Positions 25,718-34,965 of a stretch of DNA of 64,000 nt are shown piece after piece (the first letter of the stretch is position 1; the number at the start of each line of letters is the position of its first letter). The stretch spans positions 2,671,501 through 2,735,500 of the forward strand of contig NZ_CP006877.1 in the NCBI RefSeq assembly GCF_000816845.1. The letters run 5' to 3'. The notes under the pieces were generated by a model. It saw only the letters and a program-made list of their open reading frames with translations, was not told the origin of the DNA and searched no databases. The position numbers and the translations under genes are program-made. Source of the stretch: Rhizobium gallicum bv. gallicum R602sp. Lineage in GTDB: Bacteria > Pseudomonadota > Alphaproteobacteria > Rhizobiales > Rhizobiaceae.

Positions 25718-26320
25718 TCAAACCGCCTCGGCGCGCCATTCGCCATTCATTGCATCGTCCCAATGCCTGCGGCAGAGCGATACATATTTCTCGTTGCCGC
25801 CGACTTCGATCTGCGCGCCCTCGCGCGCAACCTCGCCGTCAGCACCGAGCCGCACGACCATTGTCGCCTTGCGGCCGCAATGGCAGATGGTGCGCACCTC
25901 GCGCATCTCGTCTGCAATCGCCAGCAGTTCCTCGGAAGCGGGAAACAGCTTGCCCTGGAAGTCGGTGCGAAGCCCGTAGACCATGACCGGTATGTTCAGC
26001 CGATCTACCACGCGGGCGAGTTGCCAGACATGCTCGCGCGTCATGAAATTCGCTTCGTCGACGAAGATGCATGCGATCGGGCCGCCCTCGCCGCTCAGTT
26101 CCTTGATGAGTCCGAAAAGATCGGTCTGCCCCTCGAAAGCGATCGCGCTCGCTTCCAGCCCGATGCGCGAACCGATGATACCCTTGCCGGTGCGCTCGTC
26201 GAAGGCTGCGATCAAAAGCACGGTGCGCATGCCGCGTTCCTGGTAATTATAGGACGCCTGCAGCAGCATGGTCGATTTGCCGGCGTTCATGGTAGAGTAG
26301 TTGAAATAGAGTTTTGCCAT
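25718..26320 (-). CDS. tdk: thymidine kinase (type II)
   Basis: A 200-residue thymidine kinase, which phosphorylates thymidine with ATP for nucleotide salvage. The P-loop NAGKST is at residues 12-17, the DEANF segment at about 90 holds the catalytic Glu region, and zinc-binding Cys pairs are at CHCG (about 148) and CRRHW near the end. The ATG at 26320 gives the canonical MAKLYFNYSTMNAGKS start and has GGAGAA upstream; the open frame to 26389 is spurious. Confidence 0.95.
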   Translation of the reverse strand: MAKLYFNYSTMNAGKSTMLLQASYNYQERGMRTVLLIAAFDERTGKGIIGSRIGLEASAIAFEGQTDLFGLIKELSGEGGPIACIFVDEANFMTREHVWQLARVVDRLNIPVMVYGLRTDFQGKLFPASEELLAIADEMREVRTICHCGRKATMVVRLGADGEVAREGAQIEVGGNEKYVSLCRRHWDDAMNGEWRAEAV

Positions 26321-26555
26321 CGTTTTCTCCGCATTTTGCTTCTTGAAAGCTCGAATCGGCAAAGAAAAGACCGCAGATTCGATAATCACAGGAAATCCGG
26401 AGGAAAAAATCGTAAAATGCCCGGGAAACCGGCCGTGTCATGAAAAATGCGACACGTCGCATTCGGGGTAGCCAATGCGGCGCAAACACACTGAGGTCGC
26501 TTGTAAATGTCGGCTATTGATGCTTGGCTTGGGAACCAAAGACTGGGAGTCTAAA

Positions 26556-27509
26556 ATGAAAACAACAAGCGCATTCAAACTGACCACCGCCGCTGCAGTT
26601 GCCGCACTTTCCATCGCAACCGCATCATTTGCCGCAGAACCCGAAAGTTGCTCGACCGTCCGTTTCTCGGACGTGGGCTGGACGGACATTACCGCAACCA
26701 CCGCCGCCGCCGCGGTCGTTCTGAAGAGCCTCGGCTACGAGCCGGACGTCAAGGTCCTCTCTGTACCGGTCACCTATCAGTCGCTGAAGAACAAGGACAT
26801 CGATGTGTTCCTCGGCAACTGGATGCCGGCACAACAGAAGGACGTCCAACCTTATCTCGATGACAAGTCGGTTGAATCCATCGGAGCCAATCTCGAAGGT
26901 GCCAAGTATACGCTTGCCACCAACGCCAAGGGCGCCGAACTGGGCATCAAGGACTTCAGCGACATCGGCAAGCACAAGGACGCCCTTGACGGCAAGATCT
27001 ACGGGATCGAACCGGGCAACGACGGCAACCGCCTTGTCATGACCCTGATCGAGAAGAACGAGATGGGAATGGGCGGACTGGAAGTCGTCGAGTCCTCCGA
27101 ACAGGGTATGCTGGCGCAGGTTGCCCGTGCCGAAAAGGACGGTAAGCCGGTCGTATTCCTCGGATGGGCACCTCATCCGATGAACGAGAACTTCAAGATG
27201 ACCTACCTCACGGGTGGCGACTCCACCTTCGGCCCCAACTTCGGCGGCGCAACGGTCTACACCAACACCCGCGCAGGCTTCGTCACCGAATGCCCGAACG
27301 TCGGCAAGTTCGTGTCCAACTTGAAGTTTAGCTTGGAGATGGAAAACCAGATCATGGGCAAGATCCTCAATGATGGCGAGGATCCGCAGGACGCGGCAAC
27401 CGAATGGCTGAAGGCAAATCCGACGGCAGTCGAGCCATGGCTCGCCGGCGTCACGACCAAGGATGGCAAGGACGCCGCCGCGGCCGTCAAGTCCGGCCTC
27501 GGCCTCTGA
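26556..27509 (+). CDS. choX: choline ABC transporter, periplasmic binding protein
   Basis: A 317-residue substrate-binding protein of the glycine-betaine/choline type with a signal peptide (residues 1-26, cleavage near ASFAA). Family blocks include FSDVGWTDITATTAAAAVVLKSLGY, KNKDIDVFLGNWMPAQ and VFLGWAPHPMN; the Trp residues in these form the aromatic box that binds the quaternary ammonium group. It matches ChoX of rhizobia. Start ATG 26556 with GGGAG upstream. A terminator-like hairpin separates it from choW, so choX is probably made in excess over the membrane subunits. Confidence 0.95.
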   Translation: MKTTSAFKLTTAAAVAALSIATASFAAEPESCSTVRFSDVGWTDITATTAAAAVVLKSLGYEPDVKVLSVPVTYQSLKNKDIDVFLGNWMPAQQKDVQPYLDDKSVESIGANLEGAKYTLATNAKGAELGIKDFSDIGKHKDALDGKIYGIEPGNDGNRLVMTLIEKNEMGMGGLEVVESSEQGMLAQVARAEKDGKPVVFLGWAPHPMNENFKMTYLTGGDSTFGPNFGGATVYTNTRAGFVTECPNVGKFVSNLKFSLEMENQIMGKILNDGEDPQDAATEWLKANPTAVEPWLAGVTTKDGKDAAAAVKSGLGL

Positions 27510-27517
27510 ACCTGACG

Positions 27518-27549
27518 AAAGGGGCGGCCCACGCACCGCCCCTTTTTGT
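27518..27549 (+). terminator. intra-operon terminator between choX and choW
   Basis: AAAGGGGCGG (27518-27527) pairs with CCGCCCCTTT (27536-27545) around an 8-base loop, and the T-run continues (TTTTTGTTT). It lies 8 bp after choX and 38 bp before choW. Partial termination here would lower permease and ATPase expression relative to the binding protein. Confidence 0.85.
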
Positions 27550-27587
27550 TTCATCCTGATCTCTGCTCTTTCGGATAGGCGCGCTCC

Positions 27588-28433
27588 TTGAACTGGATCA
27601 CCGATTACAAAATCCCTATTGGCCCCGTCGCCAAATCCACCGTCGACTGGCTGACGTCGAGCGGTGAATGGTTTTTCGACAGGCTAGCCTTCGCTCTCTC
27701 GCACGTGATCGGCGCATTGCTCTTCATCCTGCAGGCGCCACATCCGCTGATCGTGCTCCTCGCCATCACGGCGATTGCCTATTGGCTCCGTCGCTCGATC
27801 GGCGTTGCGGTCTTCACCTTGCTCGGTTTGCTGCTGATCATGAACCAAGGCTACTGGAAGGAGACGACGGAAACGCTGGCGCTCGTTCTCGCCTCCACAT
27901 TCGTCAGCATGGCGATTGGCATTCCGCTCGGCATTGCCGGGGCAAGACGCGCCTGGGTCTTCTCCATCATGCGTCCCGTGCTCGACCTGATGCAGACGAT
28001 CCCAACATTCGTCTACCTGATCCCCGCACTCATACTCTTCGGCCTCGGCATGGTGCCAGGCCTGATCGCAACGGTGATCTTTGCCATCCCTGCGCCAATC
28101 CGTCTGACCCGCCTCGGCATCATCTCGACACCGCCCTCCCTCGTCGAGGCAGCCGAGTCATTCGGCGCAACCCCGACGCAGGTGCTGCGCAAGGTCGAGC
28201 TGCCCTTCGCGATGCCGCAGATCATGGCCGGCCTCACGCAGACGATCATGCTGTCGCTATCGATGGTGGTCATTGCTGCGCTCGTCGGCGCCGATGGCCT
28301 TGGAAAGCCCGTCGTTCGCGCACTGAACACGGTGAATGTCTCCATGGGCTTCCAGGCCGGTCTCTGTATCGTCATCTTGGCGATCATTCTCGACCGCATG
28401 TTCCGCACGGCTGGCGAAGGAGACGGCGCATGA
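27588..28433 (+). CDS. choW: choline ABC transporter, permease
   Basis: A 281-residue membrane protein of the ProW/ChoW type with about 6-7 helices. The permease motif for contact with the ATPase is SLVEAAESFGATPTQVLRKVELPFAMPQI at about residues 180-210. The start is TTG 27588 (MNWITDYKIPIG, typical for the family). It overlaps choV by ATGA, so the two are coupled. It carries choline across the inner membrane. Confidence 0.95.
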   Translation: MNWITDYKIPIGPVAKSTVDWLTSSGEWFFDRLAFALSHVIGALLFILQAPHPLIVLLAITAIAYWLRRSIGVAVFTLLGLLLIMNQGYWKETTETLALVLASTFVSMAIGIPLGIAGARRAWVFSIMRPVLDLMQTIPTFVYLIPALILFGLGMVPGLIATVIFAIPAPIRLTRLGIISTPPSLVEAAESFGATPTQVLRKVELPFAMPQIMAGLTQTIMLSLSMVVIAALVGADGLGKPVVRALNTVNVSMGFQAGLCIVILAIILDRMFRTAGEGDGA

Positions 28434-29479
28434 CCTCGGTCCGCTTCGACAATGTCAGCATCATCTTCGGCGACAAGCCGCAAACGGCCCTCTCTCTCGT
28501 CGATCAGGGAAAGACCCGCGACGAAATCGGCGCCGCAACCGGTCTCGTTCTCGGCGTCGCCGATGCTTCGCTCACGATCGAGGAAGGCGAAATCCTCGTG
28601 CTTATGGGCCTTTCCGGCTCAGGCAAATCGACGCTGCTGCGCGCCGTCAACGGCCTCGCTCCCGTCGTGCGCGGCAAGGTTTCAGTTTCCTCGGCAACCG
28701 GGCCGGTAGATCCCTATGCATGCAGCCCGAAGGCGCTGCGCGACCTGCGGATGCACACCGTCTCCATGGTGTTTCAGCAGTTCGCATTGCTGCCCTGGCG
28801 TACGGTTGCGGAGAACGTCGGCTTCGGCCTCGAACTTGCCCGCATGCCGGACGCCGAGCGCAAGAAACGGGTCGAGGAGCAGCTTGAACTCGTCAACCTG
28901 ACGAAGTGGGCGGACCGCAAGGTCAACGAGCTCTCCGGCGGCATGCAGCAGCGTGTCGGCCTCGCCCGCGCCTTTGCGACCGGCGCGCCGATCCTGCTCA
29001 TGGACGAGCCGTTCTCCGCGCTCGACCCGCTGATCCGCACCCGCCTGCAGGACGAGCTTCTCGAATTCCAGCGGCGCTTGAAGAAGACGATCCTCTTCGT
29101 CAGCCACGATCTCGACGAGGCCTTCCGCATCGGCAACCGCATCGCCATCATGGAGGGCGGGCGCATCATCCAGTGCGGCACGCCGCAGGATATCGTCAAA
29201 AATCCTGCCGATCAGTATGTCGCCGATTTCGTCCAGCACATGAACCCGATCAGCATGCTGACGGCGCAGGATGTGATGCAACCGGGCCTTGGCCATGCGG
29301 CGGGGGCGAGCGTCAGCGCCACGGCGCGCGCCCAAACGCCGCTCGTCGATATTCTCGACGCGCTCGCCCGCCAGCCAGGCAGCATCGGGGTCGTCGAGAA
29401 CGGCGCCATCATCGGCACGATTTCGGCTCAGGATGTCGTTGCCGGCCTGACCCAGCACCGGCGCAAAGAACAGGCTTGA
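28430..29479 (+). CDS. choV: choline ABC transporter, ATP-binding subunit
   Basis: A 349-residue ATPase. Walker A GLSGSGKST at about residue 62, Q-loop MVFQQFALLPWRT, signature LSGGMQQR, Walker B ILLMDEPFSALDP and the H-loop SHDLDEA. The C-terminal extension (about 260-349) resembles the regulatory CBS-like region of ProV proteins (LVDILDALARQPGSIGVVENGAIIGTISAQDV). Completes choXWV; imported choline can be oxidised to glycine betaine as nutrient or osmoprotectant. Confidence 0.95.
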   Translation: MTSVRFDNVSIIFGDKPQTALSLVDQGKTRDEIGAATGLVLGVADASLTIEEGEILVLMGLSGSGKSTLLRAVNGLAPVVRGKVSVSSATGPVDPYACSPKALRDLRMHTVSMVFQQFALLPWRTVAENVGFGLELARMPDAERKKRVEEQLELVNLTKWADRKVNELSGGMQQRVGLARAFATGAPILLMDEPFSALDPLIRTRLQDELLEFQRRLKKTILFVSHDLDEAFRIGNRIAIMEGGRIIQCGTPQDIVKNPADQYVADFVQHMNPISMLTAQDVMQPGLGHAAGASVSATARAQTPLVDILDALARQPGSIGVVENGAIIGTISAQDVVAGLTQHRRKEQA

Positions 29480-29511
29480 TCCTGACGTCTGCTTCCGTCA
29501 AGAAAGTGGAC

Positions 29512-30267
29512 ATGAAAGATCAGGCTTCCGTACTCAGGGAAACGGACGAAGAAGCGCGCAAGCTCGCGCGCGTTCTTTTGCGTTCCGCCCGCTATGGTGC
29601 TCTTGCCGTGCTCGACCCCGCGACCGGCTTTCCGTTTGCGAGCCGCGTTCTGCTCGGCACTGATATCGACGGCGTGCCTGTCATCCTCGTTTCGGCGCTG
29701 TCGACGCATACTAAGGCGCTGGAGGGCGACCCGCGCGCGTCCGTCTTGACTGGCGAGCCCGGCAGGGGCGATCCCCTTGCGCATCCGCGGCTCACCACCC
29801 AATGCATTGCCGAACCGGTCGAGCTGAGAAGCGCCGTTCACCAGCGCATCCGCACCCGTTTCCTCGACCGGCATGCGAAGGCGAAGATCTATATCGACTT
29901 CCCGGACTTCCGCTTCTTCCGTCTCGTTCCGCAATCGGCCAGCCTCAATGGCGGCTTCGGCCGCGCCTATCTTCTGGAAGGGGCCGACCTCATGATTCTC
30001 TCGCCCGCGAACGAGGCCGTTGCCGCGCAGGCAGCGCAGGCAGTGCGAGATTTAGTAGAGGAGCATGCCGACCTGTCCGCAGCGCTTGCGAAGCTTTTTA
30101 AGGCACCGGGGGATGCGGGATGGCGCATATGTGGAGTGGATTGCGCAGGGTTCGACGCTATTTCCGGTGATTTGCTCAACCGTTGCGAATTTGAGTCACC
30201 CATCGAGAATGCGACGGACATTAAGTCACACATATCTAAAATAGCATACTCGCTACGTGAAATTTAG
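29512..30267 (+). CDS. HugZ-like protein (pyridoxamine-phosphate-oxidase fold with DUF2470)
   Basis: A 251-residue protein. Residues about 15-160 form a split-barrel FMN-binding-like domain (LLRSARYGALAVLDPATGFPFASRVLLGTD, ALSTHTKALEGDPRASVLTGEPG). The C-terminal 80 residues (NEAVAAQAAQAVRDLVEEHADL, ICGVDCAGFDAISGD) fit the DUF2470 domain of heme-utilisation proteins. Members such as HugZ degrade heme; others are of unknown role. It follows choV by 32 bp, so it could be the last gene of the cho operon, though heme and choline are unrelated. Its last codons overlap a candidate NolR box. Confidence 0.8.
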   Translation: MKDQASVLRETDEEARKLARVLLRSARYGALAVLDPATGFPFASRVLLGTDIDGVPVILVSALSTHTKALEGDPRASVLTGEPGRGDPLAHPRLTTQCIAEPVELRSAVHQRIRTRFLDRHAKAKIYIDFPDFRFFRLVPQSASLNGGFGRAYLLEGADLMILSPANEAVAAQAAQAVRDLVEEHADLSAALAKLFKAPGDAGWRICGVDCAGFDAISGDLLNRCEFESPIENATDIKSHISKIAYSLREI

Positions 30268-30278
30268 GTATATACAAT
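30263..30278 (+). promoter_or_regulatory. candidate NolR box upstream of nolR
   Basis: TTTAG, nine bases, AT (30263-30267 and 30277-30278) fits the published NolR consensus (A/T)TTAG-N9-A(T/A). It lies 95 bp before the nolR start and overlaps the stop of the previous gene. NolR is known to bind its own promoter in Sinorhizobium, so autoregulation is likely. Confidence 0.5.
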
Positions 30279-30373
30279 CTTCCGGACCAGTTGCTACGTT
30301 TTAAACGTCCGCCAACCCCGTCTAACGCCCTGTGCCTATACGGATACATAATTCGCTTAGGAAGATTGGAAAT

Positions 30374-30691
30374 ATGAAAACCACTGACCTTTCAGACCAC
30401 TCTAACGTGGCGGCCGCCCTTTTATCAGCGATGGCAAACCCCAAGCGCCTCCTGATTCTCTGCAGTCTCGTCAAAGGCGAGGTACCTGTCGGCGTCCTTG
30501 CGACCCAGGTTGGCCTCAGCCAGTCCGCGCTTTCGCAGCACCTGTCAAAGCTGCGGGCCCAGAAGCTGGTAAAGACCCGCCGTGACGCGCAGACCATCTA
30601 TTACTCGAGCAATTCGGAACCGGTGATGAAGATCCTGGCAACGCTCGAGGACATTTATGCAGTCCAGGGCCGCAGCAGATCTGCAGCATAA
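30374..30691 (+). CDS. nolR: NolR-type ArsR-family regulator
   Basis: A 105-residue winged-helix protein. The core AMANPKRLLILCSLVKGEVPVGVLATQVGLSQSALSQHLSKLRAQKLVKTRRDAQTIYYSS closely matches NolR of Sinorhizobium and Rhizobium (quoted by memory; segments AMANPKRLLIL and SQSALSQHLSKLRAQ are essentially invariant). NolR represses nodulation genes and acts as a global regulator. No metal-binding Cys pair of the ArsR type is present. ATG 30374 follows a GGAAG-like site. A strong terminator lies 98 bp downstream. Confidence 0.9.
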   Translation: MKTTDLSDHSNVAAALLSAMANPKRLLILCSLVKGEVPVGVLATQVGLSQSALSQHLSKLRAQKLVKTRRDAQTIYYSSNSEPVMKILATLEDIYAVQGRSRSAA

Positions 30692-30788
30692 TAACGCAGA
30701 CATTACGTTTGCCAAAAAGCCGTGCTGCCGAGGGATGTTTCCGGAATGGCACGGTGAGCAGTATTTCAGCACGATATTATAACTTTGG

Positions 30789-30816
30789 CCGGCAAATCTC
30801 TCGATTTGCCGGTTTT
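30789..30816 (+). terminator. rho-independent terminator after nolR
   Basis: CCGGCAAATC (30789-30798) and GATTTGCCGG (30803-30812) form a perfect 10-bp stem with a TCTC loop, followed by TTTTGTTA. The rest of the 285-bp gap before the aminotransferase holds no frame I can support. Confidence 0.9.
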
Positions 30817-30976
30817 GTTATTTGCGGCAAAGCTGCGGCATTCCATATGCCAATGGCCGGAACGCGCCATCGATGGCATCCATGGCTTGACGCCCCAAGA
30901 TGCGCTGATAATTTGACCGGACAGTAAAAATATGGGCGCAAAGCCCCCGGGGGCCCGCGACGGCCAGGAGAACAGA

Positions 30977-32302
30977 ATGTCCAATCGCCTCAACGCACCG
31001 AACGATCTTCGCGCCTTCTGGATGCCCTTTACGGCAAACCGGCAGTTCAAGAAGGAGCCGCGCATGTTCGTCGGCGCCAAGGACATGTACTACACGACCC
31101 ATGACGGCCGTCAGGTGCTTGACGGCACCGCCGGTCTCTGGTGCGTCAACGCCGGCCACTGCCGGCCGAAGATCACCGAAGCGATCCGCGAGCAGGCCGG
31201 CGAGCTCGATTATGCCCCAGCCTTCCAGCTCGGCCACCCGAAGGCCTTCGAGCTTGCGAACCGTCTCGTCGATATCGCGCCGGAAGGCATGGACCACGTC
31301 CTCTACACCAACTCCGGATCGGAATCGGTGGAGACGGCGCTCAAGGTGGCGCTGGCCTACCATCGGGTGAAGGGCAACGGCTCCCGCTTCCGCCTGATCG
31401 GACGCGAACGCGGTTATCACGGCGTCAATTTCGGCGGCATCTCGGTCGGCGGCATCGTCTCCAACCGCAAGATGTTCGGCACGCTTCTGGCCGGCGTCGA
31501 CCACATGCCGCATACGCATCAGCCGGGCAAGAACACCTTCACCCGCGGCGAGCCGGAACATGGCGGCGACATTGCAACCGAGCTCGAGCGCATCGTCACG
31601 CTGCATGACGCTTCCACGATCGCCGCTGTCATCGTCGAGCCGGTCGCAGGTTCCACGGGCGTTCTCATTCCTCCGAAGGGCTACCTGCAGAAGCTCCGCG
31701 AAATCTGCACCAAGCACGGCATCCTTTTGATCTTCGACGAAGTCATCACCGGCTTCGGCCGCCTCGGCGCCCCCTTTGCCGCGCAGTACTACGATGTGAA
31801 GCCCGATATCATCACCACCGCCAAGGGCCTCACCAACGGCGTCATCCCGATGGGCGCCGTCTTTGTCACCTCCGAGATTCATGACGCCTTCATGAACGGC
31901 CCGGAGCACATGATCGAGTTCTTCCACGGCTACACCTATTCGGGCAACCCGATCGCCGCCGCCGCCGCGCTTGCCACCCTCGACACCTACAAGGAAGAAG
32001 GCCTGCTCACCCGCGCTGGCGAACTCTCGGATTACTGGGCCGACGCCCTTCACTCGCTGAAGGACTGCCCGAACGTCATCGACATTCGCAACACCGGTCT
32101 AATCGGCGCGATCGAACTCGACCCCATCGCCGGCGAACCCACCAAACGCGCCTTCACCGCCTTCCTGAGGGCCTATGAGAACGGCTTGCTGATCCGCACC
32201 ACAGGCGACATCATCGCCCTTTCCCCGCCGCTCATCATCGAAAGGAAGCACATCGACGAGCTCTTCGGCAAATTGCGCGGAATTTTGCAAAACAACATTT
32301 GA
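30977..32302 (+). CDS. omega-amino acid-pyruvate aminotransferase (class III)
   Basis: A 441-residue PLP-dependent class III aminotransferase, similar to beta-alanine-pyruvate transaminases. Motifs: TNSGSESVETALKVALAYHR (PLP phosphate site), VAGSTGVLIPPKGYLQKLREIC, LLIFDEVITGFGRLG with the Asp contacting PLP, and the PLP lysine K283 in ITTAKGLTNG. It transfers an amino group from beta-alanine or another omega-amino acid to pyruvate. Start ATG 30977 has CAGGAG about 7 bp upstream. Confidence 0.93.
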   Translation: MSNRLNAPNDLRAFWMPFTANRQFKKEPRMFVGAKDMYYTTHDGRQVLDGTAGLWCVNAGHCRPKITEAIREQAGELDYAPAFQLGHPKAFELANRLVDIAPEGMDHVLYTNSGSESVETALKVALAYHRVKGNGSRFRLIGRERGYHGVNFGGISVGGIVSNRKMFGTLLAGVDHMPHTHQPGKNTFTRGEPEHGGDIATELERIVTLHDASTIAAVIVEPVAGSTGVLIPPKGYLQKLREICTKHGILLIFDEVITGFGRLGAPFAAQYYDVKPDIITTAKGLTNGVIPMGAVFVTSEIHDAFMNGPEHMIEFFHGYTYSGNPIAAAAALATLDTYKEEGLLTRAGELSDYWADALHSLKDCPNVIDIRNTGLIGAIELDPIAGEPTKRAFTAFLRAYENGLLIRTTGDIIALSPPLIIERKHIDELFGKLRGILQNNI

Positions 32303-32411
32303 GACCGGCGCAAGCGCGCGCTCGAAGGCGGCGACCTCGATCGCGTTGCGGGTCGCCGCCCGCACACAATCCCGGCAGGAAAGACGAGTTCATTTCCAGC
32401 CGGAGGTTTCC

Positions 32412-33470
32412 ATGCTCAAGTTCATGCTTTTTATCGCCTTGCTCGTCTCATGCTCAGCCCAGTCGGCATTCGCCGCGGTCGGGTTCCGCGAGATGACCTT
32501 GCCGGACAAACAGGGCCGCCCCATGCATGTCGGCATCTGGTATCCCACGGATACCGACCGGCAGCCGGTGATGCTCGGCGACACGCCCGCCTTCAGGGGC
32601 CAGCCTGTCGTCAAGGATGCCGAAGCCGTAACCGGCCCTCACCCGCTGGTGCTTCTTTCACACGGCTATGGCGGCAGTTGGCGCAACCTCGCCTGGCTCG
32701 CGAGCGAACTTGTCCGCAAAGGCTATGTCGTCGCAGTACCCGACCATCCCGGCACTACCACCTTCGATATGCGGCCACCTCAAGCCGTATTACTCTGGAA
32801 GCGCCCGCGCGATCTCAGCCGCGTTATCGACGCGTTGCTTTCCCGTCGCGAGCTTACCGGCGGCATTGCGAGCGACCGCATCGCTGCCATCGGTCATTCG
32901 CTCGGCGGATGGACGGTCATCGAACTTGCCGGCGGTCGCTTCGATGCCAAAGATGTAATGAAGAATTGCGTGACACAGTTCGGCTCTCTCTATTGCAAGA
33001 TATTCAAGGCGTTGGGCATCGGGCGGGACGCAGCCTCCACTTTAGCGATGGGTGCCGATCTCAGCGATCGACGGATCCGCGCGGTCGTCACGCTTGACCT
33101 CGGCCCAGGACGCGGCTTTACGCCCCAAAGCCTCGCGTCCGTCCGCGTGCCGGCGCTCGTGTTTGGAGCGGCCGAGGATGTCGACAAGGAGACTGCCGCC
33201 AAGTTAGATATCGCCGCCACCAACAGGGACTCTGCCTATTTGGCCCAGTATCTGCCTTCTGCCACGACCTCCTATGCTCTCGTCCCCGGCTCCTTGCATT
33301 TCAGTTTTATGCAGCCTTGCAAACCGGGAGCGGCAGCGCTGATTGAGGAGGAAGCTTCGGGCGAAAGCATCGTCTGCAAGGATGGTCAGGGTGTTGATCG
33401 AAACGCCATTCATCAACAAGTTGCCGCTATGATCGTCGCCTTCCTGCAAAGAGCCCTTCCAACGAGATAG
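32412..33470 (+). CDS. secreted alpha/beta hydrolase (PAF-acetylhydrolase/dienelactone-hydrolase-like)
   Basis: A 352-residue protein with a signal peptide (MLKFMLFIALLVSCSAQSAFA, cleavage about residue 21). The alpha/beta-hydrolase fold shows the oxyanion segment LLSHGYGGSWRN, the nucleophile Ser in AIGHSLGGWT (about residue 170), and a late acidic and His region (GSLHFSFMQP). It is probably a periplasmic esterase. Start ATG 32412 has CGGAGG upstream. The substrate is unknown; it stands alone between the aminotransferase and an amino-acid binding protein. Confidence 0.87.
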   Translation: MLKFMLFIALLVSCSAQSAFAAVGFREMTLPDKQGRPMHVGIWYPTDTDRQPVMLGDTPAFRGQPVVKDAEAVTGPHPLVLLSHGYGGSWRNLAWLASELVRKGYVVAVPDHPGTTTFDMRPPQAVLLWKRPRDLSRVIDALLSRRELTGGIASDRIAAIGHSLGGWTVIELAGGRFDAKDVMKNCVTQFGSLYCKIFKALGIGRDAASTLAMGADLSDRRIRAVVTLDLGPGRGFTPQSLASVRVPALVFGAAEDVDKETAAKLDIAATNRDSAYLAQYLPSATTSYALVPGSLHFSFMQPCKPGAAALIEEEASGESIVCKDGQGVDRNAIHQQVAAMIVAFLQRALPTR

Positions 33471-33738
33471 ACCCTGAAAACTTAAAAAAATCGCGATCGC
33501 CGCCTGTTCCTTTCCGGATTTGCCGAAGACGGGCCCCGCTTTGTTATCTCCTTGCGTAATCGCAGCAAAATTCATAGAAAATTGATCTGTGCCTTCCGAA
33601 GCCAAAAGTGGCCGGAAGGCGCGTTGACCGCACCGTAGCCGTCGTCTTTTGGCGCATCCCTTTGGGGTGTTGAACGAACGGATTTCGTTGTCGCGGCAGT
33701 CATCGCGGGCCAGAAGGCCCCACCCAAGGAGAACGAAA

Positions 33739-34845
33739 ATGAGTCTGAAGACTTTGACTGGCGCGACCCTTGTCGCATCGCTGGCCTTTGCGCCATTTGC
33801 CTATGCCGACATCACCATCGGCCTGATCGCACCGCTGACCGGGCCTGTTGCCGCCTATGGCGACCAGGTAAAGAACGGCGCGCAGACCGCCGTTGACGAG
33901 ATCAACAAGAAAGGCGGCATCCTCGGCCAAAAGGTTGTTTTGAAGACTGCAGACGACGCGGGCGAGCCGAAGCAGGGCGTTTCCGCCGCAAACCAGCTCG
34001 TCGGCGAAGGCATCCGCTTCGTCGTCGGTCCGGTCACCTCCGGCGTCGCCATCCCCGCTTCCGACGTGCTTGCCGAAAACGGCATCCTGATGGTGACCCC
34101 GACGGCGACAGCACCGGACCTCACCAAGCGCGGCCTCACCAATGTGCTGCGCACCTGCGGCCGCGACGACCAGCAGGCCGAAGTCGCCGGCAAATACGTG
34201 CTCAAGAACTTCAAGGACAAGCGCGTCGCCATCGTCAACGACAAGGGCGCCTATGGCAAGGGCCTTGCCGACGCCTTTAAGGCAACGCTCAATGCCGGCG
34301 GTGTCACAGAGGTCATCAATGATGCGATCACTCCCGGCGACAAGGATTTCAGCGCGCTCACCACCCGTCTCAAAGCCGAAAATGTCGACGTGATCTACTT
34401 CGGCGGCTACCACCCGGAAGGCGGCCTGCTTGCCCGTCAGCTCGCCGACCTTTCCGTCAAGGCAACGATCATCGGCGGTGACGGCCTCTCGAATAGCGAA
34501 TTCTGGAATATCGGCACGCAAGCAGCTGCAGGCACCGTCTTCACCAATGCATCCGATGCGACGAAGAGCGCTGACTCCAAGGCAGCCTCCGACGCGCTTG
34601 CCGCCAAGAACATCCCGGCCGAAGCCTTCACGCTGAATGCTTTCGCGGCCGTCGAAGTCCTCAAGGCCGGCATTGAGAAGGCTGGCAGCGCCGAAGATTC
34701 CGAAGCTGTCGCCGCCGCCCTCAAGAGCGGCGAACCGATCGCAACCGCGATCGGCAAGCTCACCTATGGCGAAACCGGCGATCTCACCTCGCAGAGTTTT
34801 GCGCTCTACAAGTGGGAAGGCGGCAAGATCGTCGCCGCCGAATAA
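33739..34845 (+). CDS. branched-chain amino-acid ABC transporter binding protein (LivJ-like)
   Basis: A 368-residue periplasmic-binding protein with a signal peptide (residues 1-23, AFAPFAYA). The mature part is of the LIV/Leu-binding type: [42 protein letters not shown] and the ligand-hinge block around [29 protein letters not shown]. It would bind Leu/Ile/Val or a related amino acid. No livHMGF genes follow, so the permease is elsewhere. Start ATG 33739 has AAGGAG upstream; a terminator follows directly. Confidence 0.93.
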   Translation: MSLKTLTGATLVASLAFAPFAYADITIGLIAPLTGPVAAYGDQVKNGAQTAVDEINKKGGILGQKVVLKTADDAGEPKQGVSAANQLVGEGIRFVVGPVTSGVAIPASDVLAENGILMVTPTATAPDLTKRGLTNVLRTCGRDDQQAEVAGKYVLKNFKDKRVAIVNDKGAYGKGLADAFKATLNAGGVTEVINDAITPGDKDFSALTTRLKAENVDVIYFGGYHPEGGLLARQLADLSVKATIIGGDGLSNSEFWNIGTQAAAGTVFTNASDATKSADSKAASDALAAKNIPAEAFTLNAFAAVEVLKAGIEKAGSAEDSEAVAAALKSGEPIATAIGKLTYGETGDLTSQSFALYKWEGGKIVAAE

Positions 34846-34857
34846 GGCCTGTCATTG

Positions 34858-34885
34858 ACCGGGCGTCGTATCGGCGCCCGGTTTT
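34858..34885 (+). terminator. rho-independent terminator after the LivJ-like gene
   Basis: ACCGGGCG (34858-34865) pairs with CGCCCGGT (34875-34882), followed by TTTCATTT. It is 12 bp after the stop codon. Confidence 0.85.
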
Positions 34886-34965
34886 CATTTGTGGAGCAGT
34901 CTCGCTTATAGCGCATTGTCCGGCACTTCAGTTATAACGGACGGATAGCAGAAACGAGGATGCCC

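Noticed and set aside
27668..30267. Long alternate frames across choW-choV-HugZ
   Set aside because: They overlap three clear ABC/HugZ genes in other frames and have no domain.
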